From positions 930,001 through 994,000 of the forward strand of contig NZ_PGFI01000011.1 of assembly GCF_002797755.1 (NCBI RefSeq): a stretch of DNA of 64,000 bases. The letters run 5' to 3'. The notes under the pieces are model-generated. The model worked only from the letters and a program-made list of their open reading frames with translations. It had not been told where the DNA came from and ran no database searches. Positions 8,429-15,222 of the stretch are shown here, in pieces. Positions within the stretch are counted from its first letter, which is position 1; every line of letters begins with the position of its first letter. Source of the DNA: Brevirhabdus pacifica (lineage in GTDB: Bacteria > Pseudomonadota > Alphaproteobacteria > Rhodobacterales > Rhodobacteraceae). The position numbers and the translations under genes were made by a program.

Positions 8429-9460
8429 ATGCGGAAACAAAGTACTAAGGTTGACATCATTTCCGTGGCGAAGGCGGCGGGCGTTTCGCCGTCGACCGTG
8501 TCACGGTCCTTCAACCACCCCGAGCTGGTGCGCCCGGCGACTCGTAAGGCGATCGCCGCGGCGGTCCGCGACCTGGGCTACATCCGCAACCGCGCGGCCC
8601 AGACGATGCACGGAAAGCGCAGTGGCACCATCGGCCTGATCGTGCCCAGCGTGAACAACGCCATCTTCTCCGAACTGATCCAATCCTTCTCGGACATCGT
8701 CGAGGAGGAGGGGTTTACTATCCTGATCTCCACCCACGGGTTCGACCTGCGCAAGGAATACGAGATTCTGCGCAAGCTGCTGGAACATCGGGTGGACGGG
8801 ATCGGCATCATCGGCCTGGATCACTTGGACGAGACCTACCAGCTTCTGGAGCAGCAGGAGATCCCCGCGATCGCGATCTGGAACTACGAGGAGGATTCGC
8901 GAATCTCGTGCATCGGGGCCGAGAATTTCGATGCCGGCTGGCAGACCGCCAACCATCTGATCGAGCTGGGGCATCGCAAGATCGGGATGATCTTTCCCCA
9001 GATCGGTGAAAATGACCGCGCCCGCGCCCGCCTGCGCGGCGCCCAGGGCGCGTTGGACGCGGCAGGGGTTACGGTGCCCAAGGGCTGGTGCACCGAGGCG
9101 CCCTATAGCGTGGGCCATGCCAAGCAGGCCTGCATGGACCTGCTTGCGATCTCGCCAAGGCCGACGGCGATCCTGTGCGCCAACGACATCATCGCCCACG
9201 GCGCCATCCACGCGGCGAACCGGCTGGGCCTGCGGATCCCGCAAGACATCTCGATCATCGGGATCGGCGACTTTCCAGGCTCGGCCGAGATGGAGCCGGC
9301 GCTGACCACCATGCGCATTCCCGCCATGCGGATCGGCGGGCTTGCCGGTAGTCACCTGGTTGCGACCATCGCGGGCGACCGGCCCGACGAGGTGCTGCGC
9401 AGCAAGTTCGATGTCGAATTGGTCCTGCGCGCCACCACCGCGCCCCCGCCCGCAGCCTAG
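8429..9460 (+). CDS. LacI-family transcriptional regulator (likely controls the sulfoacetate operon)
   Basis: A 343-residue regulator with an N-terminal helix-turn-helix (VAKAAGVSPSTVSRSFNHPE, about residues 13-32) followed by the hinge region and a periplasmic-binding-protein-like effector domain starting GTIGLIVPSVNNAIFSELI. It is divergent from tctA with a candidate operator between them, the usual arrangement for a local repressor. GGGAAAG precedes the ATG. LacI proteins normally bind sugars, so an effector such as sulfoacetate or a CoA thioester would be unusual; this is inference. A second possibility is an unrelated sugar regulator that happens to be adjacent. Confidence 0.9.
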   Translation: MRKQSTKVDIISVAKAAGVSPSTVSRSFNHPELVRPATRKAIAAAVRDLGYIRNRAAQTMHGKRSGTIGLIVPSVNNAIFSELIQSFSDIVEEEGFTILISTHGFDLRKEYEILRKLLEHRVDGIGIIGLDHLDETYQLLEQQEIPAIAIWNYEEDSRISCIGAENFDAGWQTANHLIELGHRKIGMIFPQIGENDRARARLRGAQGALDAAGVTVPKGWCTEAPYSVGHAKQACMDLLAISPRPTAILCANDIIAHGAIHAANRLGLRIPQDISIIGIGDFPGSAEMEPALTTMRIPAMRIGGLAGSHLVATIAGDRPDEVLRSKFDVELVLRATTAPPPAA

Positions 9461-9576
9461 GCGTTCGCGCCCCGTCAGGGGGCTTGCGGGGCAGGGGGCA
9501 GAGCAATGGGCGAAAGCAGGCTTCGGTCCACGCGGTTATACCCGCTTGATCAACGGCCACCCATCACGGCCAGAGA

Positions 9577-9882
9577 TTACTGGCGGCTGCAGTACAGGTC
9601 GTGCAGCAGGCCCAGGACAGCCTTCGCTTCCCGGCCCGACAGGGAATAGTAAATCGTCTGTGCCTCGCGGCGCGAGGTGACAAGCCCCGCCTCGCGCAGG
9701 CGGCGCAGTTGCTGGGACATGGCTGGCTGTGCCATGCGGCACTTGCCGCTCAGCTCACCGACGCTGGATTCACCGTCGGTCAGGCAGCACAGGATCTTCA
9801 GCCGCGAGGGCGACGCCAGCATCTCCATGAGGCCAGCGGCCTCGACGACATGTTCCGCGAGGGGGTCTGCATCGTCTTTCAT
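9577..9882 (-). CDS. ArsR-family sulfide/persulfide-responsive repressor (SqrR/BigR-like)
   Basis: A 101-residue winged-helix ArsR protein. Cys32 (in ILCCL) and Cys98 (in DLYC) are 66 residues apart, the same spacing as the redox pair Cys41/Cys107 of Rhodobacter capsulatus SqrR; Cys33 and Cys48 are extra. In SqrR/BigR this pair forms a tetrasulfide on exposure to persulfide and releases DNA. The recognition helix lies in MAQPAMSQQLRRLREAGLV. It is divergent from a persulfide dioxygenase gene, the classical BigR target. AAGG lies 8 nt before the ATG, inside the operator described next, suggesting autorepression. Confidence 0.9.
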   Translation of the reverse strand: MKDDADPLAEHVVEAAGLMEMLASPSRLKILCCLTDGESSVGELSGKCRMAQPAMSQQLRRLREAGLVTSRREAQTIYYSLSGREAKAVLGLLHDLYCSRQ

Positions 9883-9884
9883 GT

Positions 9885-9916
9885 ATTCGCCTTATTGAAT
9901 ATTCGTCATGGCGCAT
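9885..9916. promoter_or_regulatory. SqrR-type operator, ATTC-N8-GAAT plus adjoining imperfect copy
   Basis: An exact ATTC-N8-GAAT lies at 9885-9900, two bases from the repressor start codon and covering its Shine-Dalgarno. Immediately next to it, 9901-9916 reads ATTC-N8-GCAT, an imperfect second copy. To my knowledge ATTC-N8-GAAT is the half-site pattern described for SqrR. Position suggests direct autorepression; effect on the divergent dioxygenase is inferred. Confidence 0.65.
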
Positions 9917-10034
9917 ATATCTTCCAATCAGCGCCGTTCAATGGGTGTCCGCCAAATGGATTCGGCGGGAACGACCCGGAGGCGGCGTCGCGGTTGCAGG
10001 CCGCAAGAAATAACTCTGCGCGGACCGCACGCGG

Positions 10035-10064
10035 TTGATACAATTTAGGCAAGCCGGGCATAAG
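10035..10064 (+). promoter_or_regulatory. Possible sigma70-type promoter for the persulfide dioxygenase operon
   Basis: TTGATA at 10035-10040 and CATAAG at 10059-10064 with an 18-bp spacer, about 115 bp before the dioxygenase start. The match is moderate. The SqrR-type sites are about 120 bp further upstream, so if repression acts here it is not by direct overlap. The rest of the 9883-10179 gap shows no gene. Confidence 0.35.
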
Positions 10065-10179
10065 GTCAATCGGGAGATACCCGCCGACCGCCCGGGTGCG
10101 ACGATGGGAACCCCTGTCCGGCACCGCCGGTTGGGGGCCCGAAGACGGGGTTTTCCCCCGGCACGAAGGAGTTGAGACG

Positions 10180-11061
10180 ATGAACTATCCCGTGAACCTT
10201 GCGCAAAAGCCCGAAGTCACACCGTTCTTTGACGAGCAGACGAACACGATCAGCTATGTCGTCAAGGATCCCGACAGCGCCTCCTGCGCGGTGATCGACA
10301 GCGTCATGGACATCGACTATGCCGCCGGGCGCATCACCTACGATCACGCCGACCGCATGATCGAGCACATTCGCGACAACAACCTGACGCTGGAATGGAT
10401 CATCGAGACCCACGTCCACGCCGACCACCTCTCGGCCGCGCCCTACATCCAGGAAAAGCTGGGTGGCAAGATCGGCATCGGCGAGAAGATCATGGTCGTG
10501 CAGGAAACTTTCGGAAAGGTCTTCAACGAGGGGACCGAGTTCCAGCGCGACGGCAGCCAGTTCGACGCCCTGTTCAAGGATGGCGACACCTACCGGATCG
10601 GCGGGCTTGAGGCTTTTGCCATGTTCACCCCCGGCCACACCCCGGCCTGCATGGTGCATGTGATCGGCGACGCGGCCTTCGTGGGCGATACGCTCTTCAT
10701 GCCTGACGGCGGTTCGGCCCGGGCGGACTTCCCCGGCGGTGATGCGGGCGTTCTCTACGACTCGATCCAGAAGCTGCTCAGCCTGCCGGACGAGATGCGG
10801 CTCTTCATGTGCCACGATTATGGACCGAACGGGCGTGACATCGCCTGGGAAACCACCATCGGCGAGGAACGCGCCAACAACATCCACGTTGGGGCAGGGG
10901 CCACCCGCGAACAGTTCATCGCCATGCGGACCGAACGCGACGCCACCCTGGCCATGCCGCGCCTGATCATTCCCTCGCTTCAGGTGAACATGCGCGCCGG
11001 CGAGCTGCCGACCGACAAGGACGGCAAACCGATGCTGAAAGTGCCCCTGAACGGGCTTTGA
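10180..11061 (+). CDS. blh: Persulfide dioxygenase, ETHE1/Blh-like metallo-beta-lactamase-fold protein
   Basis: A 293-residue MBL-fold protein with THVHADH (His78, His80, Asp82, His83) and further ligands in FTPGHTPACMVHV, GDTLFMPDGG and MCHDYGPNG, matching the mononuclear-iron ETHE1/Blh group. It oxidises glutathione persulfide to sulfite and GSH in the cytoplasm. GAAGGAG 8 nt before the ATG decides the start; the frame is open from 10096 but lacks any signal there. It is divergent from the SqrR/BigR-like repressor and followed 30 nt later by a DUF442 gene. In many relatives the two domains are fused; here they are separate. Confidence 0.9.
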   Translation: MNYPVNLAQKPEVTPFFDEQTNTISYVVKDPDSASCAVIDSVMDIDYAAGRITYDHADRMIEHIRDNNLTLEWIIETHVHADHLSAAPYIQEKLGGKIGIGEKIMVVQETFGKVFNEGTEFQRDGSQFDALFKDGDTYRIGGLEAFAMFTPGHTPACMVHVIGDAAFVGDTLFMPDGGSARADFPGGDAGVLYDSIQKLLSLPDEMRLFMCHDYGPNGRDIAWETTIGEERANNIHVGAGATREQFIAMRTERDATLAMPRLIIPSLQVNMRAGELPTDKDGKPMLKVPLNGL

Positions 11062-11091
11062 GACAACGCAGGATACCCAAGGAGTAAGTCG

Positions 11092-11439
11092 ATGACCCAG
11101 ACGCAACAGGATAACGCCGGCGAGGGGCAGAAGCTTTACGTCGCCCCCCAGATCCGCCCAGAGCAGCTGCCCGAGCTGAAGGCCGAAGGCATCCGCGCGA
11201 TCATCTGCAACCGTCCCGACGGTGAAGAAGCCGGACAGCCCACCTTCGCCGAGATCGAGCAGGCCGCCCGCGAGCAGGGGATCGAGGCCCGCTACATCCC
11301 GGTGCACCACGACCGGTCCGAGCCTGACCTGCCCGAGCGTTTCGCCCGCGCGCTGGCCGAGCTGCCGCAGCCGGTCCTGGCCTACTGCCGCTCGGGCGCG
11401 CGTTCGAACGCCCTGGCGCAGGCCGCCCAGACCCTCTGA
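11092..11439 (+). CDS. DUF442 / TIGR01244 sulfurtransferase-phosphatase-like protein
   Basis: A 115-residue protein of the tyrosine-phosphatase-like DUF442 family, with the active-site loop YCRSGARS (Cys99, Arg104) at the C-terminus. The same domain is found N-terminally fused to the dioxygenase in Blh proteins of other bacteria, where it is thought to act as a rhodanese-like persulfide carrier. Here it is a free protein 30 nt downstream of the dioxygenase, so both are probably co-transcribed. AAGGAG precedes the ATG. The role as sulfur carrier to or from the dioxygenase is inferred from the fused relatives. Confidence 0.85.
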   Translation: MTQTQQDNAGEGQKLYVAPQIRPEQLPELKAEGIRAIICNRPDGEEAGQPTFAEIEQAAREQGIEARYIPVHHDRSEPDLPERFARALAELPQPVLAYCRSGARSNALAQAAQTL

Positions 11440-11454
11440 GCGGCTCTGGTGGGT

Positions 11455-11484
11455 CCCGCCCGGACCACGACAACCCCGGGCGGG
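11455..11484 (+). terminator. Hairpin after the dioxygenase-DUF442 pair
   Basis: Perfect 9-bp stem (CCCGCCCGG at 11455-11463, CCGGGCGGG at 11476-11484) with a 12-nt loop, 15 nt after the DUF442 stop. No T-tract follows, so termination may be incomplete and the SulP gene could still be reached. Confidence 0.4.
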
Positions 11485-11690
11485 GGCGCGGCGCGAAGAC
11501 GCCATGCCCCCGCCGCGCCCCGGCCCATCGCCGCCGGCCCCTGGGCCCCCGGCACTTGTCCCGCCTGGCACCCTGTCCGGCATTTCCCCGACCTTCGGCC
11601 CGGCGCCCCCGCCGGTGCAAGGTCCGTCCTTCGGACCGCCGCCTGGATCCGACCAGTCGACGGCTATGTTCTTAAGGAGAAACCTTTCCC

Positions 11691-13529
11691 ATGAGCCCCA
11701 AGGAACTGCCCCGAGAACTGGCGCGCACCCTGCGAAGCTACATGCCGGTCTTCGACTGGGGCCGCCACTACGACCGTGACAACCTGACCGGCGACCTGCT
11801 GGCGGCGGTGATCGTGACGATCATGCTGATCCCGCAATCGCTGGCCTATGCATTGCTGGCCGGGCTGCCGCCCGAGGTCGGGATCTACGCCTCGATCGCG
11901 CCCATTGTGCTCTACACCATCTTCGGCACCAGCCGGGCGCTGGCCGTGGGCCCGGTGGCGGTCGTCTCGCTGATGACCGCGGCGGCAATCGGGGACATCG
12001 CGGCCTCGGGGACCGCGGGCTATGCCGTGGCCGCGCTGACGCTGGCGTTCCTGTCGGGGGCGATGCTGCTTGTGACGGGGCTGTTCCGGCTGGGCTTTCT
12101 GGCCAATTTCCTGTCGCACCCGGTGGTCGCGGGTTTCATCACCGCCTCGGGGCTGCTGATCGCGGCCAGCCAGCTGAAACACGTGCTTGGCATCAAGGCC
12201 GAGGGGCACAACCTGCTGGAGCTGCTGGGAAGCATCTTTGCCCAGCTGGGCGCCACCAACATCCCGACCCTGCTGATCGGGGTCTCGACCATCGCCTTTC
12301 TCTACTGGGTGCGGGGCGGTCTGAAGCCGATGCTGCGCCGCGCCGGCCTCGGCCCTCGCATGGCCGACATCCTGGCCAAGACCGGCCCCGTCGCCGCGAT
12401 CGCCGCGACCACGCTGGCGACCTGGGGGCTGGACCTGCAATCCCGGGGCGTGGCCATCGTGGGCGAGGTGCCGCAAAGCCTGCCGCCGCTGACCATGCCG
12501 TCCTTCGATCCTGCCTTGCTGAGCCAGCTTCTGCTGCCCGCGGCGCTGATCTCGATCATCGGCTTTGTCGAGTCGATCTCGGTGGCGCAGACCCTGGCGG
12601 CCAAGAAGCGCCAGCGCATCGACCCCGACCAGGAGCTTATCGGCCTGGGCGCGGCCAACATCGGCGCGGCCTTCACGGGTGGCTTTCCCGTCACCGGCGG
12701 ATTCTCGCGCTCGGTCGTGAACTATGACGCGGGGGCCGAGACGCCCGCCGCCGGCGCCTATACCGCCGTCGGCCTTGCGCTGGCGGCCCTGCTGCTGACG
12801 CCGCTGGTCTACTACCTTCCCAAGGCGACCCTGGCGGCGACCATCATCGTCGCGGTCCTGAGCCTGGTCGATTTCTCGATCCTGCGCCGGGCCTGGACCT
12901 ATTCGCGGGCCGATTTCACCGCCGTCGCGATCACCATCCTGGCCACCCTTATCTTCGGGGTCGAGATCGGTGTCATGTCGGGCGTGCTTCTGTCGCTGCT
13001 CAACCACCTTTACCGCACGTCCCATCCGCACATGGCCGTGGTGGGTGAGGTGCCGGGCACCCGGCATTTCCGGAACATCCGCCGCCACGACGTGCTTGTA
13101 CACGACAACGTGCTGACCCTGCGCGTGGACGAAAGCCTATATTTCCCGAACGCCCGCTACCTCGAGGATCAGCTTTACGACATGGTTGCCCATCGCACCG
13201 AACTGACGGACGTCGTGCTCATGTGCCCGGCGGTGAACGAGATCGACCTGAGCGCGCTTGAATCGCTCGAGGCGATCAACACCCGCCTGGCCGCCAGCGA
13301 CGTGCGCTTCCACCTGTCCGAGGTGAAGGGCCCCGTGATGGACCGGCTGAAACGCAGCCACCTGCTGGAGGAGCTGACGGGCAAGGTCTTCCTCAGCCAG
13401 CATGACGCCATCCGCGAACTTGCCCGGGGGGAGCCGCGCCTGCGCGGCCCCTCGGTGCCCGTCGCCCCCCCGGCCGAGGATGAGCAGGCCGAGACATTCG
13501 GCTCCCGCCGCAACCCCGAGCCGACCTGA
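11691..13529 (+). CDS. SulP-family (SLC26-like) anion permease with STAS domain
   Basis: A 612-residue membrane protein: about residues 1-420 form the many-helix SulP transport domain (NLTGDLLAAVIVTIMLIPQS and ALLAGLPPEVGIYASIAPIV near the start), and about 445-565 form a cytoplasmic STAS domain (LTLRVDESLYFPNARYLEDQ). The C-terminus is a short polar tail. SulP proteins move sulfate, bicarbonate or other anions across the inner membrane. Placed after persulfide dioxygenase genes it may move sulfite or sulfate; this is inference, as BigR-type operons usually carry a TauE-like exporter instead. AAGGAGA lies 11 nt before the ATG. Confidence 0.85.
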   Translation: MSPKELPRELARTLRSYMPVFDWGRHYDRDNLTGDLLAAVIVTIMLIPQSLAYALLAGLPPEVGIYASIAPIVLYTIFGTSRALAVGPVAVVSLMTAAAIGDIAASGTAGYAVAALTLAFLSGAMLLVTGLFRLGFLANFLSHPVVAGFITASGLLIAASQLKHVLGIKAEGHNLLELLGSIFAQLGATNIPTLLIGVSTIAFLYWVRGGLKPMLRRAGLGPRMADILAKTGPVAAIAATTLATWGLDLQSRGVAIVGEVPQSLPPLTMPSFDPALLSQLLLPAALISIIGFVESISVAQTLAAKKRQRIDPDQELIGLGAANIGAAFTGGFPVTGGFSRSVVNYDAGAETPAAGAYTAVGLALAALLLTPLVYYLPKATLAATIIVAVLSLVDFSILRRAWTYSRADFTAVAITILATLIFGVEIGVMSGVLLSLLNHLYRTSHPHMAVVGEVPGTRHFRNIRRHDVLVHDNVLTLRVDESLYFPNARYLEDQLYDMVAHRTELTDVVLMCPAVNEIDLSALESLEAINTRLAASDVRFHLSEVKGPVMDRLKRSHLLEELTGKVFLSQHDAIRELARGEPRLRGPSVPVAPPAEDEQAETFGSRRNPEPT

Positions 13530-13582
13530 AATCGAAGACCTGCGGGCGTCTCGCAGAGGCGCCCCGCAAATGGGAGACTGCC

Positions 13583-15127
13583 ATGAGACGTCGCGCATTC
13601 CTCGAACTGACCGCCGGTGCCGGCCTTGTCGCCGCCGCGGGCCTGGCCTTCGCGCCCTCGATCATCGGGCGGGCCATTGCGGCCCCGACCGGGGGACAGC
13701 CGCTGCCGCTGCCGCCGGTGCTGGACCTCGACCAGGGGGCGGGCGCCACGCTTGAGACGCGCGCGGGCTCTCATGCCTTCTACGAGGGCGCCAGCGCCGC
13801 CACGACCCTGGGATACGGCCAGAACTACCTTGGCCCGATCCTGCGGGCCCGTCGCGGCGGTACCGCCCGCGTCTCGCTTGCCAACCGCCTTGATGCGCCG
13901 GTTGCCACCCATTGGCACGGGCTGCATATCCCCGGCAGCATGGACGGCGGTCCCCAGATGGCCGTCGCCCCCGGTGCCGGGCTGACCCGCGAGCTGGAAA
14001 TCGATCAGCCCGCCGGCACCTACTGGTATCACAGCCATACCCACGGGCTGACGGCGGAGCAGGTCTATCAGGGCCTGGCCGGCTTCTTCCTGATCGAGGA
14101 TCCCGAGGCGCCCGACCCGGGCCTGCCCGACGAGTTGGGGGTCGATGACCTGCCGCTGGCGGTGCAGGACCGCAATTTCAGCCCCGAGGGGCACCTGCGC
14201 TATTCCTCCGGCGGCATGATGATGATGAACGGGATGAAGGGCGATGCGATCCTGGTCAACGGTGCCCTGCGCCCGGTGGCCAGCGTGCCCGGCGGGCTTG
14301 TGCGCCTGCGGCTTCTGAACGGCTCGAACGCGCGGATCTACCATTTTTTCTTCGAGGACGGGCGCGGGTTCCACCAGGTCGCCAGCGACGGGGGGCTGCT
14401 TCAGGCTCCGGTCGCGATGGAACGGCTGACCCTTGCACCCGGCGAACGGGCCGAGATCGTGGTCGATTTCTCGACCGGCGGCACGCGTCTGCTGTCGGCG
14501 GATGACAACAACGCGATGATGGGAATGATGGGGGGCATGATGTCCCGGATCATGGGCGGCGGCAGCAGCCCCGACAACATCCGCGGCGCCGACGGCTTCG
14601 AGATCATGAGCTTCGAGGTCGATCCCGCCCGCCGCGCCGCCCGCACCAGCCTGCCGGCGACCCTGCCCGGCGCTCCGAACGGAGAGATGGCCGAGCCGGT
14701 CGCCCGCCGCCGCATCAGCCTTGAGATGATGCACGGCATGAGGGGGGGCGGCGGCATGATGGGGGGCATGATGGGCGGGCGCGGCGGCGACAGCCCCGGC
14801 CCGTTCTCGATCAACGGCAAGCCCTACGACATGGGCCGGATCGACGTTGCGGCCAAGCTGGGCACGACCGAGCTGTGGGAGGTGGTGACCGACGGCATGG
14901 CGCACCCGTTCCACGTTCACGGCACCTCGTTCAAGGTGCTGAACGTCGACGGCAGAGCGATGGATTTCGCCACAACCGGCCTGAAGGACGTGGTTCTGGT
15001 GCGCGAACGGGCCGAGATCCTGGTGCCTTTCAACCGTCCGGCTGACCGTCAGACACCCTTCATGTTCCATTGTCACATCCTCGAACACGAGGATAACGGC
15101 ATGATGGGGCAGATGACCGTCTCCTGA
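13583..15127 (+). CDS. TAT-exported multicopper oxidase with Met-rich loops
   Basis: A 514-residue multicopper oxidase. The signal is twin-arginine type (MRRRAFLELTAGAG). All four copper motifs are present: THWHGLHIPGSMDGG, WYHSHTHG, HPFHVHGTSF and FHCHILEHEDNGMM. Three Met-rich stretches stand out: about residues 211-218, 309-325 and 380-398 (MMGG and MMGMM runs), reminiscent of the Met-rich Cu(I)-binding insert of CueO. Likely role: periplasmic oxidation of Cu(I) to Cu(II), with O2 as acceptor. It lies upstream of ScsB-, cytochrome-, CopA- and CueR-type genes, so copper tolerance is favoured over laccase-like substrates. Confidence 0.9.
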   Translation: MRRRAFLELTAGAGLVAAAGLAFAPSIIGRAIAAPTGGQPLPLPPVLDLDQGAGATLETRAGSHAFYEGASAATTLGYGQNYLGPILRARRGGTARVSLANRLDAPVATHWHGLHIPGSMDGGPQMAVAPGAGLTRELEIDQPAGTYWYHSHTHGLTAEQVYQGLAGFFLIEDPEAPDPGLPDELGVDDLPLAVQDRNFSPEGHLRYSSGGMMMMNGMKGDAILVNGALRPVASVPGGLVRLRLLNGSNARIYHFFFEDGRGFHQVASDGGLLQAPVAMERLTLAPGERAEIVVDFSTGGTRLLSADDNNAMMGMMGGMMSRIMGGGSSPDNIRGADGFEIMSFEVDPARRAARTSLPATLPGAPNGEMAEPVARRRISLEMMHGMRGGGGMMGGMMGGRGGDSPGPFSINGKPYDMGRIDVAAKLGTTELWEVVTDGMAHPFHVHGTSFKVLNVDGRAMDFATTGLKDVVLVRERAEILVPFNRPADRQTPFMFHCHILEHEDNGMMGQMTVS

Positions 15128-15154
15128 TTGCGGGAGCGTTCGTTGCGAACGAGA

Positions 15155-15186
15155 AAGGGCGGCGCCGGTTGGCGCCGCCCTTCTTT
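15155..15186. terminator. Rho-independent terminator between convergent mco and scsB-like genes
   Basis: A perfect 12-bp G+C stem (15155-15166 and 15171-15182) with a GGTT loop, followed on the plus strand by CTTTC and on the minus strand by TTTCTC. It lies between two converging genes and may serve both directions. Confidence 0.75.
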
Positions 15187-15222
15187 CATCCCGTCGCCCG
15201 CGATCCCGGCGCGCCCGGGGGC

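Noticed and set aside
10096-10179. Upstream extension of the persulfide dioxygenase frame.
   Set aside because: GAAGGAG lies right before the ATG at 10180 and the extension reads unlike the family.
11691-13529. Considered as a sulfate importer for cysteine synthesis.
   Set aside because: No assimilatory sulfate genes adjoin it; its position after persulfide oxidation genes favours another anion role, though direction is not provable.
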